Shown here: piece after piece, positions 56,591 to 63,915 of the stretch
Layout: the number at the start of each line of letters is the position of its first letter
How positions within the stretch are numbered: position 1 is the first letter of the stretch
Source of the DNA: Pseudomonas sp. CAN1
GTDB taxonomy: Bacteria > Pseudomonadota > Gammaproteobacteria > Pseudomonadales > Pseudomonadaceae
Length of the DNA stretch: 64,000 nt
Reading direction: 5' to 3'
Assembly (NCBI RefSeq): GCF_030462585.1
Contig: NZ_JASMRU010000002.1
Location: 310,001-374,000, forward strand
The notes under the pieces: generated by a model
What the model saw: the letters and a program-made list of their open reading frames with translations, nothing else
What the model was told of the DNA's origin: nothing
Database searches by the model: none
Made by a program: the position numbers and the translations under genes

Positions 56591-56686
56591 GGAAGGCAAT
56601 CACGCCCGGTGGCGTGGCCGGGCTTCAAACCCGGTGGGGGACGGCAGCCGTTCCTGGGTGAGTTCGACTCTCACTGCCTTCCGCCA
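56591..56686 (+). tRNA. selC: tRNA-Sec (UCA)
   Basis: A 96-nt tRNA with an 8-bp acceptor stem (GGAAGGCA/TGCCTTCC), a long variable arm, the T-arm GGTGAGTTCGACTCTCAC and an encoded CCA. The anticodon TCA (56625-56627) sits in the loop CTTCAAA. These are the hallmarks of bacterial selenocysteine tRNA. It serves the UGA of fdnG, with SelA and SelB encoded 7-10 kb upstream. Confidence 0.97.
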
Positions 56687-56819
56687 ATTTCCTTTGCTTC
56701 GGTCCGCGCGGGTTTGCGCGTGCGTACCCGAGTGCGGAGCGATTCGAAGTACTCATTGTCGGCGGGTGCCGCAGGCCCCGAGGTTACGCCCGCGATCAAA
56801 AGGTCTCTGGCAGGCCGCT

Positions 56820-57116
56820 TCAGCACATCATGATCCCGTCCCGCGGGATCAGGTTTTTGCAGGCTTCAACCTCTCCCGGTTCGAGCACCTTCAGCGATTG
56901 GATGTTGTGCCAGAACATCTCCTGCGGATAAGGACGGCGGAGCGTCTGGTCCATCACCAGGAAGTAGGGGCGGCTGATGATCTGGTCCAGCGGAGGCACC
57001 ACGCCGACGATCTGGATGCAATGCAGTTCCGGGGTTGGGTCGGCGTCGCAGGTGGTGGATACCAGTGCGTATTCGCCGAGCAGGGATATGGGATTCGCCG
57101 AGCCGTATTGGTACAT
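56820..57116 (-). CDS. hypothetical 98-residue protein, phage-like context
   Basis: A 98-residue protein starting MYQYGSANPISLLGEYALVS; AGGAG lies 7 nt before the ATG. No domain is recognised. It lies 54 bp after the Cox-like gene on the same strand and ends 133 bp from selC. Its length and position recall early genes of Pf-type filamentous prophages, but this is from memory and unverified. Confidence 0.65.
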   Translation of the reverse strand: MYQYGSANPISLLGEYALVSTTCDADPTPELHCIQIVGVVPPLDQIISRPYFLVMDQTLRRPYPQEMFWHNIQSLKVLEPGEVEACKNLIPRDGIMMC

Positions 57117-57170
57117 GTGGATTCTCCTGAGGGCGAGCCACTGGTTTTCAGTGTGTGAAATTGCCGAATT

Positions 57171-57386
57171 TCAACTGGTCCATTTCTGTACCAGTAGCCA
57201 GCGCCTCAAAAGAGCGCTGTTGACCATGCGTCGATCACCGATGCGCACAGTGGGTAGCTGCCCATCCACTGCCCACGCCAGTGCGAGCTGAAACTCGATA
57301 CCGTTTCGCTCCGACCAATGCTCAATGGTTTCCAAGTCCTGGCGACTGTTAGGAGGCGTGTTGGAGTGCGTGTGATCCGGTTCCAT
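57171..57386 (-). CDS. Cox/excisionase-like small DNA-binding protein
   Basis: A 71-residue protein whose C-terminal half (FQLALAWAVDGQLPTVRIGD, then VNSALLRRWLL) has the pattern of P2 Cox and phage excisionases. GGAG lies 6 nt before the ATG at 57386. An in-frame ATG at 57423-57425 would start inside an operator copy and is less likely. It faces the Arc-like gene across the operators. Confidence 0.65.
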   Translation of the reverse strand: MEPDHTHSNTPPNSRQDLETIEHWSERNGIEFQLALAWAVDGQLPTVRIGDRRMVNSALLRRWLLVQKWTS

Positions 57387-57408
57387 GTTGCTCTCCGGAG
57401 GTCGTTTA

Positions 57409-57477
57409 GGACCACCGTGATCCATTTTTCCCGGATGGGATCACGGTGGTTCCATTGTTGTCAAGACCACCGTGGTC
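57409..57477. promoter_or_regulatory. three operator copies in a divergent phage-like control region
   Basis: Copies: GACCACCGTGATC (57410-57422), its inverted relative GATCACGGTGGTT (57439-57451) and GACCACCGTGGTC (57465-57477), the last a perfect palindrome around one base. Centres are 29 and 26 bp apart. They separate the Cox-like and Arc-like genes and should bind one of their products. Confidence 0.8.
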
Positions 57478-57489
57478 CATCATCCGGCA

Positions 57490-57912
57490 ATGAGCAGAGA
57501 TGACCCCCAATTCAAACTCCGGATGCCGATTGAGCTGCGCTCGCAGGTCGATCAGGCGGCACTCGCATCTGGTCGATCTTTAAACGCCGAACTGGTTGCC
57601 CGGCTGGAAGCGAGCTTCCTCACGGCAGCACCCAGCGACACGCTGGTTTCTGCCGCGAGGGCGCGGGAACTGATGGCGCTCGCTCGTGAAGCGCTTCCAA
57701 CGATCATCAGGAATCGAGCCATCAGCGCGATCAATCGGGCAGTGTCGCTGGGACATAGCGTGGCCAGCGTTTCTCTGCACGATCTCTCGCTGGCAGAAGG
57801 ACTGTCGGAAAATGAGCGTTCAGAGATGACTCTGCCGCTAACTCACGAGCTTAAAGCTGTGGGATACGAGGTGGCATGGGATGGGGCTTCGGCGATTCTG
57901 ATTCGCTTCTGA
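57490..57912 (+). CDS. Arc-family ribbon-helix-helix repressor-like protein
   Basis: A 140-residue protein. The start (DPQFKLRMPIELRSQVDQAA then GRSLNAELVARLE) is the Arc/Mnt ribbon-helix-helix. The C-terminal 80 residues are helical and not recognised. No strong ribosome-binding site precedes the ATG at 57490. It probably represses the divergent promoters. Two genes follow closely on the same strand. Confidence 0.82.
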   Translation: MSRDDPQFKLRMPIELRSQVDQAALASGRSLNAELVARLEASFLTAAPSDTLVSAARARELMALAREALPTIIRNRAISAINRAVSLGHSVASVSLHDLSLAEGLSENERSEMTLPLTHELKAVGYEVAWDGASAILIRF

Positions 57913-57920
57913 GGTAGTCA

Positions 57921-58169
57921 GTGGCAATGGGGAGAGTCGAAGAGCGTCTCCGAGTTCTTGTTCGTCATCTTGGCCCGTCACATTTGGCCAAACTGACCAC
58001 TATCAATAATCGTCGCCGCTGGCAGACGGTCGCGACGGATATGAAGGTGAAGCCGCGAGTGGAGGATCTTGAAGAAGTCCTCGCTGCCTTTCCGCAGTAT
58101 GAGCTCTGGCTTTGGAAAGGGCAGACGGACCCGGCCAATGGACAGGTCGCTCCCGAGGGGCTGCAGTAG
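57921..58169 (+). CDS. small helix-turn-helix protein, Cro/CI-like
   Basis: An 82-residue protein starting at GTG (GAGG 6 nt upstream), 8 bp after the Arc-like gene. The pattern AKLTTINNRRRWQTVATDMK followed by FPQYELWLWKG resembles phage repressor helix-turn-helix proteins. An ATG at 57927 is an alternative start. Confidence 0.65.
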   Translation: MAMGRVEERLRVLVRHLGPSHLAKLTTINNRRRWQTVATDMKVKPRVEDLEEVLAAFPQYELWLWKGQTDPANGQVAPEGLQ

Positions 58170-58186
58170 TCACGACGAGGTGCGCC

Positions 58187-58624
58187 ATGGTCAGACTGGA
58201 CCTGTTCACCGAGGATCATCTGGAACTCAGCGACCTGTGGCGCTGGGAGGATGGCCGGCGTGATCAGTCCTTTCTTGTACCGCTGGAGAGCGTTAGCGAT
58301 GCGTTGCCCGGCGCCAGGCTGCTGTTGGTGCGCGCCATCCTGAGACTCGCCGGTGGCAAGCAGCTGCAAGGGCTGCTGGCCTACGACCCTGCCGGGAAAG
58401 ACGTCTATGCGCTGCAGGTGCTGATCGGCGGCGAGAGTTTTTCCTTCAACAAGTACCTGCCGGAAGCCTCCTTCGAGGAGGTGCTGGGGCTGGCCGATCA
58501 CCTGGGGATCGGCACCGGCGCGGTCCTGCCGGTGCGCTACAGCGTCGTGCGCGAGGCGCTGCCGATTCGCGATGGCAGCTTCACGCTATGGCTGGAAGCT
58601 GGAGTCAATGCTGACGGCTGTTGA
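58187..58624 (+). CDS. hypothetical 145-residue protein
   Basis: No domain is recognised. The protein is acidic with a beta/alpha pattern (VRLDLFTEDHLELSDLWRWE at the start). GAGG precedes the ATG by 6 nt. It lies 17 bp after the small HTH gene and is probably in that operon. Its last 39 bp overlap the end of the convergent gene. Confidence 0.6.
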   Translation: MVRLDLFTEDHLELSDLWRWEDGRRDQSFLVPLESVSDALPGARLLLVRAILRLAGGKQLQGLLAYDPAGKDVYALQVLIGGESFSFNKYLPEASFEEVLGLADHLGIGTGAVLPVRYSVVREALPIRDGSFTLWLEAGVNADGC

Positions 58625-59008
58625 GGTCAAGCGCGCCTCGTCTAAAAGATTGCCGCCGTAGTAGTTCAGAAGGTCACGCATGGCAGAAGTCAGTGTCTCC
58701 TCGGAGGCAATCCGCCAGAACGTCTTCTCTCCCAGGACTAGAGTCGCCCGCTGAATAATCGCCTGTGCTGCATTGTGATGGCCTGAGCGAAGCCAATGCC
58801 GCACCAATTGCCGGTTTTCATTGGCCGGAAGCTGTGCGGCCTGGAAGAGATCGAGCGCGTACCGGTAGTTCAGCAGCCAGAGTTGCCTGAGGAACTCTGT
58901 CCTGTCGGCAAGCGGAATACCGACGAGCCATTGGCGCACAAGTTTGTCTTGCTTGCCGAGGCCGGTGCGATGGCAAACCTGCTCGGGGGTGAATGTCGGT
59001 TGATGCAT
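58586..59008 (-). CDS. hypothetical helical protein
   Basis: A 140-residue, mostly helical protein (LADRTEFLRQLWLLNYRYAL, then QLVRHWLRSGHHNAAQAII). No domain is recognised. Its ATG directly abuts the stop of the upstream DUF6434-like gene, so the two are translationally coupled. The 3' end overlaps the opposite gene by 39 bp. Confidence 0.6.
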   Translation of the reverse strand: MHQPTFTPEQVCHRTGLGKQDKLVRQWLVGIPLADRTEFLRQLWLLNYRYALDLFQAAQLPANENRQLVRHWLRSGHHNAAQAIIQRATLVLGEKTFWRIASEETLTSAMRDLLNYYGGNLLDEARLTSTAVSIDSSFQP

Positions 59009-59224
59009 TCAGCACTTCCCTTGCTTGCGACGGCACCACTCATCCACCACTGCCCCCATGTCCGCCGGCGCGCCGCTGCGTATCCAGGCCATGAAGTCAC
59101 GGTCGAAGCGAAAGGCTTCGCCGCAGTGTTCCTGCAGGAAGCGGCGGACGTTCTGGGTGTTGCGGTAGTGGGCGTCGAGCGGGGTCAGGCGGGTGATCGG
59201 GTCGCTGTGCCAGTCGAAGGCCAT
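59009..59224 (-). CDS. DUF6434-like small protein
   Basis: A 71-residue protein with FDWHSDPITRLTPLDAHYRN followed by TQNVRRFLQEH and MAWIRSGA, the pattern of DUF6434 as I remember it (often linked to SAP domains). AAGGA lies 9 nt before the ATG at 59224; an ATG at 59233 directly abuts that site. The function is unknown. Confidence 0.7.
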   Translation of the reverse strand: MAFDWHSDPITRLTPLDAHYRNTQNVRRFLQEHCGEAFRFDRDFMAWIRSGAPADMGAVVDEWCRRKQGKC

Positions 59225-59304
59225 GGCATCCATTCCTTGGAAAGTGAGCACCCGTTATAGCGCAATCGGCAGCCGCTGGCGCGGCGTGCCGAGGTGTTGC
59301 GGTG

Positions 59305-59508
59305 TTACTGGCCCCAGAGCATCTGCTGTTGCTGTGCCGAGTAGTCGTCACTCTGCAGGCGTACGCGGGTGGGCTGGCGTTCGAGGTTGTCTTCACCGAA
59401 GGATTCGCGCACCGGCGATTCAATGGCGCTGAAATGACTGAAGTGCGGGGAGTCGGCGCAGCCGACCAGGGTGAAGCAGGCGAAGGTAACCACGGAGAGC
59501 TTGAGCAT
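59305..59508 (-). CDS. small lipoprotein
   Basis: A 67-residue protein with a lipoprotein signal (MLKLSVVTFACFTLVGC; the lipid-bearing Cys is about residue 17) and a short polar tail (DDYSAQQQQMLWGQ). AGGAGGACGTCCC precedes the ATG. It is of unknown function. Confidence 0.7.
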   Translation of the reverse strand: MLKLSVVTFACFTLVGCADSPHFSHFSAIESPVRESFGEDNLERQPTRVRLQSDDYSAQQQQMLWGQ

Positions 59509-59580
59509 GGGACGTCCTCCTGAATGGCGAGCCCCGAGCTTCGGCCCGGTGGATTAACGTCCGATTAACGTCAGCCGGCC

Positions 59581-60213
59581 TCAACCGCCTCTGTCCTGCC
59601 CGTGGATTTCGCCGCCGTGGGGTTCGTCGCCTTCGCGGTCGCGGTGGTGTTCCGGTGGGTTGAGGGCGCGGCCGAGGATCTGCGCGACCACTTCGTCCTT
59701 GCCGGCGGTGTAGGCATCGCGGTCGGTGGGGTAGCGCCGGGCCATTTCATGTTTGACCTCGGCATAGAGCCGGGCGTCTTCCGGGTGGTTGCGCAGCCAG
59801 TCGCGGAACAGCAGGCGCCGCGAGGCTTCGCCCAGGTCCATGACGTGGATGTGGTGGGTACGCCCGCTGCCGAAGGGCGGCATACCTTTGACGAAGAACA
59901 TGCGCGTGGTGTCGGGGTTTTCGCTCCAGTACTGGTAGCCCAGTTGCTGCAGCGGTTCGATCAGGCGGTGCGGGTCGATTTCCGCCGGGGGCAGCAGGAG
60001 GATGTCGATGATCGGCTTGGCGTCCAGGCCGGGCACGGCGGTGCTGCCGATGTGTTCGATGCCCAGGCCGGGCAGGGCGAGTGCATCGGCGATGGCGCGG
60101 GCTTCCTCGGCGAAGCGCTGTGGCCAGGCGGGATCGGCGGCGACGACTTCGACGCGGTCGTCATCGGCGTTGCTCCAGCGTTGGCCGTCGAACTCGGGGG
60201 CTTGCGGGGACAT
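59581..60213 (-). CDS. GrpB-family nucleotidyltransferase-like protein
   Basis: A 210-residue protein with the GrpB/UPF0157 pattern: VVAADPAWPQRFAEEARAI, then IEHIGSTAVPGLDAKPIIDI near residue 53 and HHIHVMDLG near residue 122. The fold is a nucleotidyltransferase; no reaction is established. GGAG lies 4 nt before the ATG at 60213. Confidence 0.9.
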   Translation of the reverse strand: MSPQAPEFDGQRWSNADDDRVEVVAADPAWPQRFAEEARAIADALALPGLGIEHIGSTAVPGLDAKPIIDILLLPPAEIDPHRLIEPLQQLGYQYWSENPDTTRMFFVKGMPPFGSGRTHHIHVMDLGEASRRLLFRDWLRNHPEDARLYAEVKHEMARRYPTDRDAYTAGKDEVVAQILGRALNPPEHHRDREGDEPHGGEIHGQDRGG

Positions 60214-60244
60214 GGGGGCTCCAGTGTTGCGGTGGGCGGGGCGA

Positions 60245-60770
60245 GGGTTGGAGGAGGGTTTCACGGTGGCGGTTCCGCGAATGTCAGGTGCGGCGAAAGA
60301 ACCTGTAGGAGCGAGCTTGCTCGCGAACGGGTTTAGCCGGCGGCATCGGCGTTGGGCGGTTCGCGAGCAAGCTCGCTCCTACGAAAAGCGCGCTCATGCT
60401 CATTGAATCGGGAAATCGAAGTAGGTTTCCGGGTAGGGCTCGGCCTTCAGCGTGTAGTGCCACCACTCGGCGCTGTAGGGCTCGAAGCCGTGGCGCAGCA
60501 TGGGTTGGAGGAGGGTTTCACGGTGGCGGTTCCGCGAATGTCGGGTGCGGCGAAAGAACCTGTAGGAGCGAGGGGGACGCCATCGTTATTGCTCGCGAAC
60601 GGAATTAGCCGGCGGAATCGGGGGTAAGCGGTTCGCGAGCAAGCTCGCTCCTACGAAGAGCCCCGCTCACTGAATCGGGAAGTCGAAGTAGGTTTCCGGG
60701 TAGGGCTCGGCTTTCAGCGTGTAGTGCCACCACTCGGCGCTGTAGGGCTCGAAGCCGTGGCGCAGCATGG
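60245..60770. repeat. tandem duplication of a REPIN plus the ddpX 3' end
   Basis: Segment 60245-60501 is repeated as 60502-60770 (offset 257 at the left, 267 at the right, due to a net 10-nt insertion in the second copy). Each unit holds an inverted REP pair (60303-60383 and 60561-60656) and about 104 bp of the end of the dipeptidase gene. The copy 60400-60503 is therefore a non-coding fragment of ddpX, with a few mismatches to the real end at 60667-60770. Confidence 0.88.
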
Positions 60771-61350
60771 CTTGGCGCAGGGTTTCGCGGTTGCGCGTCT
60801 GCTGCACGCTGATCAGCGCGCTGCCGTGGTGGGAGAGGGGGCCGAAGAAGTCGAAGTGGCCGCCCATGTCGAGTTCCGCGCCGGTGCTGGCGTCGACCAG
60901 GGTGAGGTCGACGGTGCTGCCGCGCGAGTGCCCAGAGTGCTTGGCGATGTAGCCGTCGCGGAACAGCGCGGGCTTGTCCAGGTCGGGGTAATAGAGGGTC
61001 TTCTGGCGAATGTCCTGCGGGTCGGCAGCCCAGCGACGGAAGTCGTCGACGGCGCGCTGCGGTCGGTAGCCGTCGAAGATTTTCAGCGCCAGCCCGCTCA
61101 AGGCGACATCCTGTTCCATGGCGGCCAGGGCGGTGGCGGCCTCACGGGTGAGGATCACGCGGGGAACCAGATAGCCATCGATGGGGCGGCCGACGAAATT
61201 GTCGCTGCCGGCGTAGCGCACGTCATAGCGTGCGGACTTCAGCATCTGGTCGAGGTAGACGAAGCCTTCCTGCGTGGGCTGGTCGGCGCGAAGCGGCAAG
61301 CTGATGAGCAGGCAGAGCAGCAGCGCGAGCTGCGTGCCTGCCCGGATCAT
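60667..61350 (-). CDS. ddpX: D-alanyl-D-alanine dipeptidase (VanX/DdpX family), exported
   Basis: A zinc peptidase that splits D-Ala-D-Ala. The 227-residue protein has a signal peptide (QLALLLCLLISLPLRA), the zinc ligands His141 and Asp148 in GHSRGSTVD, and the catalytic EWWHY near residue 210. Export suggests a role in recycling wall dipeptides rather than vancomycin resistance. The ATG overlaps the end of the GcvH-like gene by four bases. Confidence 0.92.
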   Translation of the reverse strand: MIRAGTQLALLLCLLISLPLRADQPTQEGFVYLDQMLKSARYDVRYAGSDNFVGRPIDGYLVPRVILTREAATALAAMEQDVALSGLALKIFDGYRPQRAVDDFRRWAADPQDIRQKTLYYPDLDKPALFRDGYIAKHSGHSRGSTVDLTLVDASTGAELDMGGHFDFFGPLSHHGSALISVQQTRNRETLRQAMLRHGFEPYSAEWWHYTLKAEPYPETYFDFPIQ

Positions 61351-61808
61351 GGGCGCAGGGCCTGGACCCCGTCGTCGTCGGGGTCGAAGTTGTCCAGGTG
61401 CATGCGCCGGGCGAAGGCTTCCAGCGCGGCTTCGCCCTGCAGGAAGCGGCCACGGGCGGCGGCCCAGTCGTCGGGCTTCAGGCGCACCATCCAGCCTTCG
61501 CCGTAGCAGTCCTGGTTGATCAGGCCGGGGCGGCGCACCACGGCTTCGTTGCTGGCGAGGACGGTGCCGTCCAGCGGGCTGCGCGCCGAGGAGGCGGCCT
61601 TGGCGAACTCCACCACGCCGAAGCTGCGGTCGCACTCGATGTGCCAGCCGTCGCGCTTGGGGGTGAAGGCGAATATCTGCCCGTAGACCGCACATCCGTA
61701 AGCCGTCAGGCCAAGGGTGACGGCGCCGCCCGGCTCTTCGCGCAGCCAGAGGTTGTGCTCGGGGGCGTAAAGCAGCTCGTCGGGGAACTCCAGGCCGTGC
61801 AGCTTCAC
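61347..61808 (-). CDS. GcvH-like lipoyl-domain protein
   Basis: A 153-residue protein homologous to glycine-cleavage H protein. The lipoyl site VEFAKAASSARSPLDG is present (Lys70). It has a C-terminal extension of about 30 residues beyond the usual domain. Translation starts at GTG within the stop of the DsrE-like gene. The genes around it are not glycine-cleavage genes, and partnership with a DsrE-like protein recalls lipoate-binding proteins of sulfur metabolism; that is inference. Confidence 0.82.
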   Translation of the reverse strand: MKLHGLEFPDELLYAPEHNLWLREEPGGAVTLGLTAYGCAVYGQIFAFTPKRDGWHIECDRSFGVVEFAKAASSARSPLDGTVLASNEAVVRRPGLINQDCYGEGWMVRLKPDDWAAARGRFLQGEAALEAFARRMHLDNFDPDDDGVQALRP

Positions 61809-62179
61809 AGCGTCAGTACCCGGTCGTATTCGAGGATCATGCGCGCCAGCTCGCCGCCGCTGGCGATCTCGTCGACTTCCTCGATGAGCCGGCTTTCGTC
61901 GATGGCCACGCCCGGTGCGCGGCACATCAGCAGGCGCGCGCCGGCTTCCTTGGCCTGCTGGATGAAGTGGCTGATGGGCTCGCCGTCTTCGGCGGCGTAG
62001 AGATTGTCGGCGATGTCCTGGAAGGCCAGGCGCGTGCCTTCACCGCTGAGGAACAGGGTGACCTTGGCATCCATGCACGCCAGCAGTGTGGCGGTGTAGA
62101 AGGGCGCGGCGCAGCGCGCCGGGGTGCTCGGGCCGCTGCTGACGATGATCAGCACACGCTGGGGCTCAGGCGTGGACAA
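61805..62179 (-). CDS. DsrE-family protein
   Basis: A 124-residue protein with the DsrE/F fold pattern: VLIIVSSGPSTPARCAAPFY, then AKVTLFLSGEGTRLA and LLMCRAPG with Cys86 in the position often used for sulfur transfer. It overlaps the acetyltransferase gene by 14 bp upstream and the GcvH-like gene by four bp downstream. Confidence 0.82.
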   Translation of the reverse strand: MSTPEPQRVLIIVSSGPSTPARCAAPFYTATLLACMDAKVTLFLSGEGTRLAFQDIADNLYAAEDGEPISHFIQQAKEAGARLLMCRAPGVAIDESRLIEEVDEIASGGELARMILEYDRVLTL

Positions 62180-62660
62180 GGGCTTTCTCCAGTTGGACCA
62201 GGGCGACGCGGCGGCCCTGCGGGTCGGCGCGCTCGACGATGCCCTGCGGCTTGTAGCCCAGGCGTGCGTAGAGCAGCAGGCCGGCGGCGTTGGCGTTGAA
62301 GCAGGACACTTTCATCAGGCGTGCCTTGTACTGCTCGCGGGCGAGATTCTCCATGACCTCGATCAGGTACTGCGCCACCCCGTGCCGGCGCGCCCAGGGC
62401 GCGACCATCATGTTGCCCAGCGCGCAGAACTCGTTGGGCTGCCACTGGTAGAAGTTGGCGAAGCCGGCGACCCGGCCATCGAGCAGGGCAACCGTGCTTC
62501 CGCGCCGTTCGGCGATGGCGGCAGCGAGCTGGGCCACGGTCAGCGGCCATTGCGCCTTGGGGTAGCAATAGAAGAGTTCGTCGGCGTCCTGGGGGAAGCC
62601 CACCACCTCGCCGAGGTCGTCGGCGAGGGCGGGGCGGGATTGCAGGGCAGGTTGATTCAC
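62166..62660 (-). CDS. GNAT-family N-acetyltransferase
   Basis: A 164-residue acetyltransferase with the acetyl-CoA loop region (LGNMMVAPWARRHGVAQYLI near residue 82) and a C-terminal LLLYARLGYKPQG. The acceptor is unknown. It is the first gene of the overlapping operon GNAT - DsrE - GcvH-like - ddpX. Confidence 0.9.
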   Translation of the reverse strand: MNQPALQSRPALADDLGEVVGFPQDADELFYCYPKAQWPLTVAQLAAAIAERRGSTVALLDGRVAGFANFYQWQPNEFCALGNMMVAPWARRHGVAQYLIEVMENLAREQYKARLMKVSCFNANAAGLLLYARLGYKPQGIVERADPQGRRVALVQLEKALVHA

Positions 62661-62675
62661 GCGCGCTCCCTGGTG

Positions 62676-63236
62676 TCAGTGCGGCGGGTACTGGGCGATG
62701 ATCTTCTGCACCGTCTCGCGGATCGCCGCTTCGCGTTCGGCGGGCGTCGGCGGGCTGCTGCGCATGATCTGTTCGCCGCTGCCGCGCCAGACCAGCTTGC
62801 CGTCCTTGCCGTCGAGCATGTCGACCTGGATGGTGGCGACCTTGTAGGTGACGGTGCGGCTTTCGGCCATGGGCGGCGGGCCCCAGTAGCCTCCCCAGTA
62901 ACCGCCCCAGTAGCCACCGGTGTAGGTGGTCACTTCGTCCTGGCGCTGGTCGACGATCAGGTAGGCGCGGATGCGCACGTCGCCCGGATTGCCGCCCTGG
63001 GCCTGGCGCAGGCCGCGCTGGTCGAACTGGTCGGCGATGGCGGCGTTGATGCGCTGCTCGGTGAGGTCGCTCTTGATCCGCGGATCATCCGGGCGGTACT
63101 CGAAGGCCGGCTGCGCCCAGCTCCAGGTCTGGTAGCGGGAGAAGTCGCGGGTGGTGTCGTAGTCGCGGCTGACGCTGGTGGTCTCGCAGGCGGCGAGGCC
63201 CAGCATCAGGCCCAGAAGCAGTAAACGGCGGATCAT
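62676..63236 (-). CDS. DUF4136 lipoprotein with Gly/Tyr/Trp repeats
   Basis: A 186-residue lipoprotein (RRLLLLGLMLGLAAC). The DUF4136 core reads YDTTRDFSRYQTWSW near residue 26, and an inserted repeat of GGYW units (three copies) lies near residue 110. Such proteins are envelope lipoproteins of unknown role. A second one is encoded 97 bp upstream. Confidence 0.88.
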   Translation of the reverse strand: MIRRLLLLGLMLGLAACETTSVSRDYDTTRDFSRYQTWSWAQPAFEYRPDDPRIKSDLTEQRINAAIADQFDQRGLRQAQGGNPGDVRIRAYLIVDQRQDEVTTYTGGYWGGYWGGYWGPPPMAESRTVTYKVATIQVDMLDGKDGKLVWRGSGEQIMRSSPPTPAEREAAIRETVQKIIAQYPPH

Positions 63237-63333
63237 GGCTGGATTACTCCTGACAGAGTTTCCATCCAAGCGCAGAGTCCGCGCAAAGGCAAGCGGCAGA
63301 CGGGTTGCGCGGGTTACCGGAAGTGAATGGCGG

Positions 63334-63915
63334 TCAGCCCGGCGGGTAACCGTCCATGGCCTTGCGTGCGGCTTCACGCAGGGCGCGGGCCTGGTCGCTG
63401 CGGTTGTCGCCATTGTCGTACTCGGCGCTGCCGCTCCACACCTGCTGGTTGCTGCGGGCGTCGAACAGGGCGATGCGCACCACGCTGACGGTGACCACGT
63501 AGGTACGGGTGACGGGGTAGGACGCGCCTCCGTACCAGGGATCGCCCCAGCCGCCGTAGTAGCCGCCGCCGTAGTAGTCGGTGGTCTGCCGGGTGCGCTG
63601 TTCGCTGGAGAGGTGCGCGCTGACGTGCAGGTCCGCCGGGGCGTTCGTGCGTGCCGGGCGTAGGCCGCGCTGGTCGAGGGCTTCGCTGACGGCGTCCTGC
63701 AACGGGCCGCCGAAGCCGGTGCCGTCGGTCCAGTTCCACGAACGGTACTGCCCGTAGTCCAGCGGCGCGGCCGGGTAGCTGCCGGGGTCGAGGCCGGGGT
63801 TGGTGGCTTGCGCCGGGGCCGGCGGGATCGGCAGCGAGGTGTTGCTGTAGGGGTTCTGGCTCTGGCAGGCGGCCAGGGCGGCGAACAGCGGCAGGATCAG
63901 CAGGTAACGCGGCAT
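63334..63915 (-). CDS. second DUF4136 lipoprotein
   Basis: A 193-residue lipoprotein ([13 protein letters not shown]), with [11 protein letters not shown] as the DUF4136 start and a Gly/Tyr-rich insert ([20 protein letters not shown]). It is a diverged paralogue of the downstream gene. GGAG lies 6 nt before the ATG at 63915. Confidence 0.88.
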   Translation of the reverse strand: MPRYLLILPLFAALAACQSQNPYSNTSLPIPPAPAQATNPGLDPGSYPAAPLDYGQYRSWNWTDGTGFGGPLQDAVSEALDQRGLRPARTNAPADLHVSAHLSSEQRTRQTTDYYGGGYYGGWGDPWYGGASYPVTRTYVVTVSVVRIALFDARSNQQVWSGSAEYDNGDNRSDQARALREAARKAMDGYPPG

